The notes: generated from the sequence alone by a model not told the origin. Counted from the first letter of the stretch, positions 9,636 through 16,599 are shown. The stretch: 64,000 nt of DNA from Sphingobacterium spiritivorum (GCF_016724845.1 NZ_CP068082.1:3286001-3350000); one strand, 5' to 3'. Translations and numbers: made by a program.

Positions 9636-10625
9636 ATGGAATATAGAAGAATGGGAAAGACGGGGCTCCAGCTGAGTGTGCTTTCCTTCGGATCCTGGGT
9701 GACTTTTGCCCGTCAGACGGATGATCAGCAGAACGATCGCCTTATGTCTGTGGCTTATGATGCGGGGATCAATTTTTTTGATAATGCAGAGGTTTATTCC
9801 AACGGTTTGTCGGAGGAGATGATGGGACGTATCCTGAAGCAGAAGGATTGGGACCGCTCCTCTTATGTGGTATCCAGCAAGGCTTTTTTTGGCTGGAAGG
9901 GTGCGGATAAAAAGCCTAATCAGCATGGTTTGAGCCGCAAGCATCTTACGGAGGCTTGCCATGAGGCGCTGACACGCCTGCAGGTGGAGTATCTGGATTT
10001 GTATTATTGCCATCGTCCGGATAAGAATGTGCCGATTGAAGAGGTGGTGCGTACGATGAATACGCTGATTCAGCAGGGTAAGATTCTGTATTGGGGTACG
10101 AGTGAGTGGTCTGCAGCAGAGATAGTGGAAGCGCATGCTGCAGCAGGTAGACTGGGACTGGAGGCTCCTGCTGTCGAACAACCGGAATATAACTTGTTTA
10201 ACCGCCAGAAGATGGAAGCGGATTACCTGACTATCTTTAAAAATCTGGGTATGGGTACGACGATCTGGAGTCCGCTGGCTTCGGGTCTGCTGACCGGAAA
10301 GTATAATAACGGTATACCGGAAGATTCGCGTCTGGCACTGGAAGGATATGGCTGGCTTAAAGACAGAGCACTGGCGCAGGATAAACTGAACAGGGTAGAG
10401 GAACTGGGAAAACTGGCGGTGCAGCTGGCTGTATCGTTGCCTACACTGGCGATTGCCTGGTGTGTACGCAATCCGAATGTAACTACAGCTATCTTAGGTG
10501 CAACCAAAGAGAGTCAGTTGCTGGAAAATCTGAAAGCACTGGAGGTATTGCCGTTACTGACACCGGAGGTGTTAACGCAGATCGACGATATTATGCAGAC
10601 CAGACCTTTTGTATCCGAATATTAA
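9636..10625 (+). CDS. Aldo/keto reductase, potassium-channel beta-subunit-like group
   Basis: 329 residues, a complete (beta/alpha)8 NADPH oxidoreductase. The start MEYRRMGKTGLQLSVLSFGSW is typical of the AKR6/YghZ group. Visible catalytic positions are the tyrosine in NAEVYSNG, the lysine in SSKAFFG and the histidine in YYCHRPD. The NADPH-binding end is present (ILGATKESQLLENLKAL). It probably reduces aldehydes or ketones; the substrate is unknown. It is divergent from the CBM9-like gene and convergent with rplS, with a shared terminator. Confidence 0.85.
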   Translation: MEYRRMGKTGLQLSVLSFGSWVTFARQTDDQQNDRLMSVAYDAGINFFDNAEVYSNGLSEEMMGRILKQKDWDRSSYVVSSKAFFGWKGADKKPNQHGLSRKHLTEACHEALTRLQVEYLDLYYCHRPDKNVPIEEVVRTMNTLIQQGKILYWGTSEWSAAEIVEAHAAAGRLGLEAPAVEQPEYNLFNRQKMEADYLTIFKNLGMGTTIWSPLASGLLTGKYNNGIPEDSRLALEGYGWLKDRALAQDKLNRVEELGKLAVQLAVSLPTLAIAWCVRNPNVTTAILGATKESQLLENLKALEVLPLLTPEVLTQIDDIMQTRPFVSEY

Positions 10626-10648
10626 TCCGGATGTAGCAAAGTAAACAT

Positions 10649-10683
10649 AAAAAAGGCTTTGAAGTATTTTCAAAGCCTTTTTT
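10649..10683. terminator. Bidirectional terminator between the aldo/keto reductase and rplS
   Basis: AAAAAAGGCTTTGAA and its complement TTCAAAGCCTTTTTT enclose a short loop with A- and T-runs on both sides. Confidence 0.85.
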
Positions 10684-10702
10684 ATGTTCGTTGAGTAAAT
10701 AA

Positions 10703-11050
10703 TTATACTCGTCTTGTTTTGATACGAGCAGCTTTACCAGTACGATCGCGTAAATAGAATAATTTCGCACGACGAACTTTACCGTAGCTATTTACTACAA
10801 TTTGGTCAATGTTAGGGGAATTTACAGGGAAAATACGCTCAACACCAATACCGTTAGAGATTTTACGTACGGTGAAAGTTGCATTAGTACCTTCGCTGTT
10901 TAATTGGATCACCACACCTTGGTACACTTGCACACGCTCTTTGTTTCCTTCGCGAATTTTATAATGAACGCTGATGGTATCTCCTGCTTTGAAAGCGGGA
11001 ATTTCGTTTTTCGTAACCGCTTGTTCTTCTACAAATTTTACTAAATCCAT
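10703..11050 (-). CDS. rplS: Large-subunit ribosomal protein bL19
   Basis: 115 residues, full length for bL19. The pattern [46 protein letters not shown] and the end [20 protein letters not shown] is diagnostic. It lies at the 30S/50S interface. Nothing unusual is seen; in this strain the gene stands alone, between the aldo/keto reductase terminator and tRNA-Pro. Confidence 0.97.
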   Translation of the reverse strand: MDLVKFVEEQAVTKNEIPAFKAGDTISVHYKIREGNKERVQVYQGVVIQLNSEGTNATFTVRKISNGIGVERIFPVNSPNIDQIVVNSYGKVRRAKLFYLRDRTGKAARIKTRRV

Positions 11051-11270
11051 GATTTCGAGTAATTAATAACGATTTTGTCCTGTAAAAATCGGAATGCAAT
11101 ATTACAGCTTTTTTTTCAATTTCAAAAATACTTTTTTCAAAAAGTTGAGTTCTTGTATTTCGGATGCAAAAGTACACAATTTTGCGGGTATTATATAAGA
11201 TGTAAATAATATTTAATAAAGTTCGTTATGAGTGGGTTACAGATATATTTGGCAGAGAAGTCAAAAAATA

Positions 11271-11301
11271 TTTGACAAAATGGTTTTTCGCCGTATATTT
11301 G
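11271..11301 (+). promoter_or_regulatory. Promoter of tRNA-Pro
   Basis: TTTG (11271-11274) is followed after 19 bp by TATATTTG (11294-11301), a full match to the Bacteroidota consensus. The tRNA begins 30 bases downstream. Confidence 0.75.
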
Positions 11302-11330
11302 TGCCACACAAAACAAAGGTGATACCTTTT

Positions 11331-11404
11331 CGGGGTGTAGCGTAGCCCGGTATCGCGCCACATTTGGGATGTGGAGGTCGTAGGTTCGAATCCTGCCACC
11401 CCGA
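11331..11404 (+). tRNA. tRNA-Pro (anticodon UGG)
   Basis: A 74-nt cloverleaf. The acceptor stem is CGGGGTG/CACCCCG with discriminator A, the anticodon arm is CCACA-TTTGGGA-TGTGG giving anticodon TGG, and the T arm contains GGTTCGAATCC. CCA is not encoded. Its last 22 bases are part of the attachment site used by the mobile element downstream, which leaves the tRNA intact. Confidence 0.95.
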
Positions 11405-11409
11405 CAAAA
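11383..11409 (+). repeat. attL: 27-bp direct repeat at the tRNA-Pro 3' end
   Basis: GGTTCGAATCCTGCCACCCC followed by GACAAAA occurs here inside tRNA-Pro and again, identically, at 21676-21702. This is the usual signature of integration into a tRNA 3' end. Confidence 0.9.
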
Positions 11410-11433
11410 GCCACTGATAATCAGTGGCTTTTT
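11406..11433 (+). terminator. Terminator after tRNA-Pro, supplied by the element
   Basis: AAAAGCCACTGAT and its complement ATCAGTGGCTTTT followed by T-rich sequence. After attR a different hairpin (AGCTCTGACGAAAGTCAGGGCT, read with its flanks) occupies the same place, presumably the original tRNA terminator, so integration replaced one terminator with another. Confidence 0.8.
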
Positions 11434-11440
11434 CTTTTTT

Positions 11441-11460
11441 CGGACACATTTCGGACAAAT
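11441..11460 (+). repeat. Candidate integrase arm site near attL
   Basis: CGGACACATTTCGGACAAAT contains two CGGACA half-sites 11 bp apart. Nearly the same sequence in the same orientation lies at 21541-21560 close to attR, as expected of arm-type binding sites of a tyrosine integrase. Confidence 0.6.
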
Positions 11461-11586
11461 TATATCTGAATATTGATTATTCAATAACCTAAGCAAAGTT
11501 AAGTTAAGCTAGAAGAATAACCCTTCTTAAAGAATGATTGGAACATAATGCTTGTTTCTATAGAGCGTGAAAAGTTCATCTTATTC

Positions 11587-12426
11587 TTATAAAAAATCAA
11601 GAGGGCTAGGAGTCTTTTGCTTGTCTATGTCAGTGATATGAGTGTAGATCATAGTCGTTTTTATATTTTCATGACCCAATAACTCTTTTACAATTCGGAT
11701 ATCGATACCTGATTGGATTAAATGTGTGGCATAAGAATGTCGCAATGTATGTACAGAGCCTTCCGACTGAACATTTGCTTTGATCAATGCTTTTTTCAGA
11801 ATCAACTGTACACTTCGTTCGCTATACTTGCCACCCCTCTCACCTTCGAAGAGGTACTCCTTTGGCTTGAATGCTTGATAATAATGTCTCAAAGTCGCCA
11901 GCAATTTGTCTGGTAATGATACAATCCGATCTTTATTACCTTTGCTTTGATGGATTCTGATAATTCCATCGGAAGATTTTATGTCTTTGATTTTGAGATT
12001 CAACAGTTCGCTAAGACGTAGTCCACAACTATAGATTGTCATCAGAATAGCCTTGTGTTTTAGATTTTGAGTGTTATCGAGAATATTTCTTACTTCTTCT
12101 TTTGAAAAGAATTTAGGTAATTTAGAAAATGATCGTTTCGGGTATAAGTAATCCAGTTGGATTTTTTTGTCCAATATCAGTTCGTACATCTTCTTGATTG
12201 CGCCCACTAATCCTTTTTGATAGGAAACACTAATTTTCCCATTTTGAACTTTTTCGTTTATAAACGCCTCAATATCTGACAGTGGAATTTCTTCAAGGGA
12301 GGGATATTTGCTAACATGTTTAAGAAATATACTAGCGTAATCCTTGTACGATCTAATGGTATTGCCAGCATATCTCTGCATCAGCAATCTCTTTTCGAAG
12401 GTTTCAAGTATGATTTCGCTATTCAT
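11587..12426 (-). CDS. Tyrosine recombinase, XerD/IntI-like, likely cassette integrase
   Basis: 279 residues from the ATG at 12426; the open frame runs 25 codons further upstream but without family sequence. Residues 1-95 are a SAM-like core-binding domain and 105-275 the catalytic domain. All catalytic residues are visible: Arg137 (CGLRLSE), Lys162 (SKGNKDR), His226 and Arg229 (HTLRH), His252 (LLGHE), and the nucleophile Tyr261 (TTMIYTH). The C-terminus TTMIYTH...SPLDFL resembles that of integron integrases (TTMIYTHV...SPLD), but the roughly 35-residue IntI-specific insertion before the HxxR motif is missing. It is transcribed away from an array of cassette-like units, the layout of an integron. 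The element's own integration is more likely done by the second integrase at 20203-21534. It could instead be an ordinary XerC/D-type recombinase. Confidence 0.85.
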   Translation of the reverse strand: MNSEIILETFEKRLLMQRYAGNTIRSYKDYASIFLKHVSKYPSLEEIPLSDIEAFINEKVQNGKISVSYQKGLVGAIKKMYELILDKKIQLDYLYPKRSFSKLPKFFSKEEVRNILDNTQNLKHKAILMTIYSCGLRLSELLNLKIKDIKSSDGIIRIHQSKGNKDRIVSLPDKLLATLRHYYQAFKPKEYLFEGERGGKYSERSVQLILKKALIKANVQSEGSVHTLRHSYATHLIQSGIDIRIVKELLGHENIKTTMIYTHITDIDKQKTPSPLDFL

Positions 12427-12489
12427 ATCAGGGAAATAGTATTTTATAATATTTTGTTTCGCTATTTGTGCGGTTTTATTTTTTAAATA

Positions 12490-12497
12490 CAAATATA
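12490..12497 (-). promoter_or_regulatory. -7 box of the IntI-like recombinase gene
   Basis: The reverse strand reads TATATTTG, 63 bases before the ATG. A TTTG lies at 12527-12524, 26 bp away, longer than the usual spacing. Confidence 0.4.
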
Positions 12498-12527
12498 TCA
12501 ATATCTTATGTAGAAAGAAAAGTCAAA

Positions 12528-12583
12528 TAACGAAACACGTATAGGGTTGGTTAAGCGAAATTTTCCGTATATTCGTTTCGTTA
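12528..12583. promoter_or_regulatory. attI-like inverted repeat
   Basis: TAACGAAAC (12528-12536) is repeated inverted as GTTTCGTTA (12575-12583), just before the first cassette boundary (G12592/TT). Placed between the recombinase gene and the array, it is a candidate primary attachment site or a degenerate attC. Inference from position and symmetry. Confidence 0.4.
12546..12575 (+). promoter_or_regulatory. Candidate cassette promoter
   Basis: TTG (12546-12548), 19 bp, then TATATTCG (12568-12575; one mismatch to TAnnTTTG) points into the array, like the Pc promoter of integrons. Confidence 0.4.
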
Positions 12584-12591
12584 AAACAGAT

Positions 12592-12754
12592 GTTGTTAGC
12601 AATCCGCTGCGCTCCTTGCTAACAATGGCTCGGCGACTTACGTCGCTTGCCGTAAGCCGCCGCTTCGCGGACTGCTTACAACAAGCGACTTGGCTAAATA
12701 GCTCCGCTTTTGTATCTTCGATACAGCTTCGCTACTTCGCCAAGTCGCCGAGCC
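12592..12754 (+). repeat. 163-bp gene-less cassette-like unit, copy 1 (R1)
   Basis: Identical over 163 bases to 14502-14664. It starts with TTGTTAGCAA, followed 13 bases later by the reverse complement TTGCTAACAA. The rest folds: ACAATGGCTCGGCGACTT pairs with AAGTCGCCGAGCCATTGT (18 bp here), with inner pairs GTCGCTTG/CAAGCGAC, GTAAGC/GCTTAC, CCGC/GCGG and GTATC/GATAC. It holds no credible gene. It looks like an attC-type site with almost no cassette body. Confidence 0.7.
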
Positions 12755-12787
12755 ATTGTACGACATAGTAAAACCGAACCAAACAAA

Positions 12788-13651
12788 ATGAAAGTCAGAG
12801 AAGAAAAGTTAAGAACAATTATAGAATGGTCGGAGAAAAACGAAGATGTAAGAGTTCTTCTTCTGACAAGTTCACTTGTAAATCCTTTAGCACTTGTTGA
12901 CGAATTTAGTGATTTAGACATTGAATTTGTTTTTGAGGATAATACAAATTACATTTCAGACAAAAGCTGGACGCTTAAATTCGGAAATCCAATTGCTATG
13001 ATTGAAGAAGACGAAAGTTGTTTTAACCATAAACACGCAATGAAAATGCTACTTTATGAAGACGGTGTGAAAGTAGATTTTAAACTTTACAGCAAATCAA
13101 AATTTATAAAGGAAACGCAAGAGAAAGAATTACCAGAAGATTGGGATATTGGTTATAAAATTTTAATTGATAAAGATGGTATTACAAAGCAAATGCTGAA
13201 ACCAACTTATCAAATTTCCATTATCAAAAAACCGTCTGAAAAAGAGTTTCAAAATCTAATAAACGATTTTTGGTGGGACACAACTTACGTGGCAAAGTGT
13301 CTTGTGAGAGATGAAATATTCTATGCGAAATTTATGTCGGAAACCGTTATTCGCACAGAATATTTAATTCCTTTAATTGAATGGCACATTGCAAGTGAAC
13401 ACAATTGGAACATAACGACCAATAAATATGGACGGCTTTTCAAAAAGTATCTTAACCAGGAAATGTGGGCTAAAACAGAACAAACATTTTCAGGGAGCGA
13501 TATAAAGGAAAATTGGACTGCTCTATTTTCAATGACTGATTTAGTTTCAGAAATAGGAACTGAATTGTCAAAAAAATTAGAGTACAAATACCCGGATAAA
13601 TTAGAAAATGACATACGAAAATATTTAGCTGGACTAAAACCCAAAACATAA
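12788..13651 (+). CDS. aadS: Aminoglycoside 6-adenylyltransferase AadS
   Basis: 287 residues from the ATG at 12788; the frame is open 26 codons upstream but that part lies in repeat R1. The sequence (MKVREEKLRTIIEWSEKNED, with LLLTSSLVNPLALVDEFSDLD) is what I remember of AadS from Bacteroides Tn4551, a member of the ANT(6) family. The nucleotidyltransferase signature is the serine pair in LLLTSSLVNP with Asp-x-Asp in FSDLDIEFVF, and VKVDFKLY gives the third acidic residue. The enzyme transfers AMP from ATP to the 6-hydroxyl of streptomycin. Its low GC differs from the flanking hairpins. It is followed within 5 bases by a long hairpin that resembles an attC site, so gene plus hairpin form one cassette (12756-13784). 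Confidence 0.93.
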   Translation: MKVREEKLRTIIEWSEKNEDVRVLLLTSSLVNPLALVDEFSDLDIEFVFEDNTNYISDKSWTLKFGNPIAMIEEDESCFNHKHAMKMLLYEDGVKVDFKLYSKSKFIKETQEKELPEDWDIGYKILIDKDGITKQMLKPTYQISIIKKPSEKEFQNLINDFWWDTTYVAKCLVRDEIFYAKFMSETVIRTEYLIPLIEWHIASEHNWNITTNKYGRLFKKYLNQEMWAKTEQTFSGSDIKENWTALFSMTDLVSEIGTELSKKLEYKYPDKLENDIRKYLAGLKPKT

Positions 13652-13655
13652 CTAC

Positions 13656-13787
13656 GTTGTACAACATCGTATTGGCAATAGGCGGGCTGAACGGCTTCGT
13701 ATCAACGGAAGTGCAAAATTCAACTTCTGTTCTTCGATTAAAGTTCAGTGCTAAAAATCCCGCCCATCGCCAATACGCGGCACGTTA
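13656..13787 (+). repeat. attC-like hairpin after aadS
   Basis: Outer arms CGTATTGGCAATAGGCGGG (13668-13686) and CCCGCCCATCGCCAATACG (13759-13777) pair at 17 of 19 positions; inner CTGAAC/GTTCAG and GAAGT/ACTTC add stems. The left edge GTTGTACAA (13656-13664) is complementary at 8 of 9 positions to TTGTACGAC, the first bases of the aadS unit at 12756. The right edge ends in G13784/TTAGCGG. Confidence 0.65.
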
Positions 13788-13840
13788 GCGGTCAGGCCAA
13801 AATAGCTTTATAATATAGAACAAGAGAACATCCCCGAAAA

Positions 13841-14296
13841 ATGAAAACATTACAATTTAAACGAGCCAAACCAAACGATTCAGAACTTTTATCAGAAACC
13901 GCATTTAAGTCTAAGAAAATTTGGAACTATTCAGATGAACAGATGAATTTATGGACAAACGAATTGACAATAACAGATTCCTATATTAAAAGAAATAAAG
14001 TTTTTAAAATATTCGATAGCAAAAATTTTTTAGGTTTTTGCTCTCTTGTCTATAAGGAAAAACATATTGAAATAGACCACTTTTGGCTTTTACCTGAAAA
14101 TATTGGGAAGGAATATGGGAAAAAAACTTTTGATTTCATCAAAGAAACAGCTAAAGAAAGCAGCTCGAATATTATAAGAGTTTATGCGGAACCTAATTCT
14201 AACGGTTTTTATAGAAAAATGGGTGGAAAAATAATCCAAAGAAAAGAGAGTAAAATAAAAGGACGATTTTTAAATGTCTATGAATTTGAAGTTTAA
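13841..14296 (+). CDS. GNAT-family acetyltransferase, cassette cargo
   Basis: 151 residues, one GNAT domain. The order is typical: an N-terminal strand (LQFKRAKPNDSELLSE), central strands FKIFDSKNFLGFCSLVY and IEIDHFWLLPENIGKEYGKK (the Gln/Arg-x-x-Gly-x-Gly acetyl-CoA loop is degenerate here as ENIGKEYGK), and the C-terminal RVYAEPNSNGFYRKMGGK, where the N-x-x-G-FYRKxG block is well conserved. The substrate is unknown; drug, polyamine or protein amines are all possible. It lies in the same orientation as aadS in its own cassette (13785-14502), 40 bp after a TATAATATAG sequence, and is followed by its own attC-like hairpin. Confidence 0.8.
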   Translation: MKTLQFKRAKPNDSELLSETAFKSKKIWNYSDEQMNLWTNELTITDSYIKRNKVFKIFDSKNFLGFCSLVYKEKHIEIDHFWLLPENIGKEYGKKTFDFIKETAKESSSNIIRVYAEPNSNGFYRKMGGKIIQRKESKIKGRFLNVYEFEV

Positions 14297-14314
14297 ACAA
14301 AATAAAAGCCCGAA

Positions 14315-14510
14315 CCGCTAACAAACAGTTTGCCGCAAGGGCGGTTATGGTTTAAAATTCAACGGTCGGTTTTCTTTGTACGCAAAAACCATTTATTAAA
14401 CTTTTTGATTAAATTTAAAGCTTAAAAATGGTTTTTGCTCGGGTCGGTTCTGAAATCGAAGTTTTGGCTTCTTTTCCCGCCCCAGCGGCAAGCTGCAAAA
14501 CGTTGTTAGC
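14315..14510 (+). repeat. attC-like hairpin after the GNAT gene
   Basis: GCTAACAA pairs with TTGTTAGC at the ends; inside, CAGTTTGCCGCAAGGGCGG (14326-14344) pairs with CCGCCCCAGCGGCAAGCTG (14477-14495) with one bulge and few mismatches; GCAAAAACCATTT pairs with AAATGGTTTTTGC as a central stem. The left edge CCGCTAAC (14315-14322) is the exact complement of GTTAGCGG at 13784-13791, the start of this unit. The bulged imperfect hairpin resembles an attC site. Confidence 0.65.
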
Positions 14511-14664
14511 AATCCGCTGCGCTCCTTGCTAACAATGGCTCGGCGACTTACGTCGCTTGCCGTAAGCCGCCGCTTCGCGGACTGCTTACAACAAGCGACT
14601 TGGCTAAATAGCTCCGCTTTTGTATCTTCGATACAGCTTCGCTACTTCGCCAAGTCGCCGAGCC
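14502..14664 (+). repeat. 163-bp gene-less cassette-like unit, copy 2 (R2)
   Basis: Identical to 12592-12754. It is followed by GTTATT instead of ATTGTA and directly abuts the stop codon of the convergent gene 14666-15340, so the whole array ends exactly at that stop. Confidence 0.7.
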
Positions 14665-14665
14665 G

Positions 14666-15340
14666 TTATTCAGGACTGTTTAAGTTTTTGATCTCCTGAC
14701 GTTTTTGGTCTATACTGTTTAATAGTTTATTTTCTTCCTCTCTTTTAATCACCAAATTATGGAATTTCTTAGGGTTAAGAGAATGAGTAGAATCGATATG
14801 CGATGTTACATGCGGTAGCTCCAATTCTATCATTCGGTAACGCATTTCATACGATTTTCTATCGTCTAATTGTTTGTTCTTCTCGTATAGAACACCGAGA
14901 CCTAGCGAAATAATGGTAGATAATGCTATCATAACAATGATCAGAGGTGTTGATTTGAGATCAATGCCGTAATGATGTTTTACAATGACCTGATCAGGAA
15001 TTTCAGCTATCTTTGAAACAATGTCTTTTTCTTTGATTGTTAATACAGCTAATTCCTGTCTAGTTATTGTGGAGATTTCATTAGCTACATCCTGAAGTGT
15101 CCCATAATCGTTAATGATCTTAGATAGTACATCGTTTTCTCTTTTAATAAATTGCTTGATCTGTTGTAGTAGTTCCTGATCCTTTGCTCGCATTTCATGA
15201 AATTCCTGCATTTTCTTTTCATTTTCAGAAAGTAGGGAGACAATTGTAGGCATTATTCGTACAATATCCTGCGTGATCAAGTCTGTGTTTTCCTGCAATG
15301 CGCTTACCTGTTGCTGTATATTTTCTAATTCTGTGTTCAT
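14666..15340 (-). CDS. Coiled-coil membrane protein of the mobilization operon
   Basis: 224 residues, unrecognised as a named family. Residues 1-125 are mostly helical and coiled coil (many heptads, e.g. LQQIKQFIKRENDVLSKI). A single hydrophobic segment follows near residues 132-152 (TPLIIVMIALSTIISLGLGV), then a charged helical tail. Similar small proteins often sit directly after the relaxase gene in Bacteroidota mobilizable elements. It begins 4 bp after the relaxase stop on the same strand, so it is co-transcribed and probably helps mobilization at the membrane; this role is inferred from position only. Confidence 0.6.
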   Translation of the reverse strand: MNTELENIQQQVSALQENTDLITQDIVRIMPTIVSLLSENEKKMQEFHEMRAKDQELLQQIKQFIKRENDVLSKIINDYGTLQDVANEISTITRQELAVLTIKEKDIVSKIAEIPDQVIVKHHYGIDLKSTPLIIVMIALSTIISLGLGVLYEKNKQLDDRKSYEMRYRMIELELPHVTSHIDSTHSLNPKKFHNLVIKREEENKLLNSIDQKRQEIKNLNSPE

Positions 15341-15344
15341 GGTA

Positions 15345-16256
15345 TTAACGTTTTAGTCCGTAATTCTCTTTCTTTTTTCTTTTCTTGATCAACGGATCAT
15401 CTTGCTCTGGTGTAATTTCGGGGTTCGAAAATAAAGCTGATGTTATGTGACCAAGTGTTTCTCCGATATTTCTGTCTATAGAATGATCCTTCGAAACATA
15501 GCTTCCAGTAATTTGATTTAGTTCAATAGAATTATCTATGCTATTTAAAGCCTTGTCGATCTGTCCGAAGCTCAATGAGCGGTCTATGGCAGAACCCCGA
15601 AATGTCTGTTCATCTTTGATGAACGAAATACCTTGAACCTCATCCGACCCCAATCTATATTTAAACTGCATTTCCACACCTCTGTAACGGATATAATTTT
15701 GTAGTTCCTTCCAGTTTTTACTGTGTCGTATGCCTGCCTTGACGGTGTCGTAAATTTGGTATTTCGTTAGATCATTACCTTTCAGTCTACCTCTGTTGAC
15801 ATTTCGTTTTCCTTCGGACTGCTTAAAGCCATATAATGCATTTAATTCTTTACAAGCTTTAAAGCTCTTATACCGCTGATTGCTATTGGAGATAGTTTTG
15901 CCATGATCGTTTACCCGATTAAAAATAATATGGATATGATCATGTTGGCGGTCGTGGTGGCGCACCATTAAGCATTGGGTATCCCTAATATCTAATTTTG
16001 ATAAATAACGCTTAGCTGCGGATAGCATGATGTCATTATTCAGCTTGTTTTTATCTTCTGTATTCCACGAAAGAATAATGTGTCCGACTGCCTTGCCCAA
16101 TCTTGGATTCAGCATCCGCTGAAAATTAAAGTCCTGTGTGATGGTCTTTGCCGAATCCGTCCGTAATCCATTTACATGGATAATCTCACTATCTTTTTTC
16201 AGGGCGTATCCAACGCATCCGCCGAAAGATCGGCCCTCAATTATCTTCGCTATCAT
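15345..16256 (-). CDS. mobB: Relaxase/mobilization nuclease
   Basis: 303 residues. The N-terminus MIAKIIEGRSFGGCVGYALK with a candidate catalytic tyrosine (Tyr17) and the histidine triad HDHIHII (His105, 107, 109) mark the Relaxase/MobP-type (PF03432) nucleases of Bacteroidota. It would nick at oriT, stay covalently bound to the 5' end and guide DNA transfer through a helper conjugation system. The C-terminal 100 residues are low-complexity and basic (IKKRKKKENYGLKR). The start overlaps the end of the mobC gene by 20 bp, so translation is probably coupled. Confidence 0.9.
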   Translation of the reverse strand: MIAKIIEGRSFGGCVGYALKKDSEIIHVNGLRTDSAKTITQDFNFQRMLNPRLGKAVGHIILSWNTEDKNKLNNDIMLSAAKRYLSKLDIRDTQCLMVRHHDRQHDHIHIIFNRVNDHGKTISNSNQRYKSFKACKELNALYGFKQSEGKRNVNRGRLKGNDLTKYQIYDTVKAGIRHSKNWKELQNYIRYRGVEMQFKYRLGSDEVQGISFIKDEQTFRGSAIDRSLSFGQIDKALNSIDNSIELNQITGSYVSKDHSIDRNIGETLGHITSALFSNPEITPEQDDPLIKKRKKKENYGLKR

Positions 16257-16599
16257 GGTGCAGTAGTTTATTGATACAATGGTTAATGTGATGGATCGTA
16301 TTTTTGCATTCCTGTGTCACCTCAATCAGTCCAGACTGGTGTGCTTTTTTAGTTAGCTGATTTAGATTGTTCGAAGCCCCAGTAATCGCCCTAAAAGCTT
16401 TCAATTGTTCTTCGGTAAACCTAGGTGTAATTTTTCGTAGGATCGCAGATTTGCGTACCCATTCCGATTTGCTCATACCTGCAATTTTTGCATTATGCAA
16501 AACTCTGTTATGTTCGCTTTCATCGAAACGGACATTGATCCTGAACTGTTTTTTATTTTCGAGTGCGGGTCTTCCGCCTTTTTTCTTGTTATTTTTCAT
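16237..16599 (-). CDS. mobC: MobC-like relaxosome accessory protein
   Basis: 120 residues from the ATG at 16599; the frame can be extended to a TTG at 16653, but the extension overlaps a likely oriT hairpin and lacks family sequence. It starts with a basic segment (MKNNKKKGGRPALENKK), then an FRINVRFDESEHNRV strand and two helices, a ribbon-helix-helix-like fold, followed by the MobC segment (ITGASNNLNQLTKKAHQSG). It binds oriT and assists the relaxase. It overlaps the relaxase gene by 20 bp. Confidence 0.8.
   Translation of the reverse strand: MKNNKKKGGRPALENKKQFRINVRFDESEHNRVLHNAKIAGMSKSEWVRKSAILRKITPRFTEEQLKAFRAITGASNNLNQLTKKAHQSGLIEVTQECKNTIHHINHCINKLLHHDSEDN

Noticed and set aside
9588..10181. 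197-codon minus-strand frame opposite the aldo/keto reductase
   Set aside because: Low-complexity translation rich in His, Leu and Arg, fully overlapped by a gene with clear catalytic motifs.
12547..12768. 73-codon open frame across the R1 unit
   Set aside because: It overlaps the 163-bp folded repeat and the candidate attachment site; composition follows the inverted repeats, and the aadS gene starts just after.
12592..14664. R1 and R2 as ends of an insertion sequence or composite transposon
   Set aside because: They contain no transposase and no target-site duplication is visible at the outer edges; the cassette reading explains the internal symmetry better.
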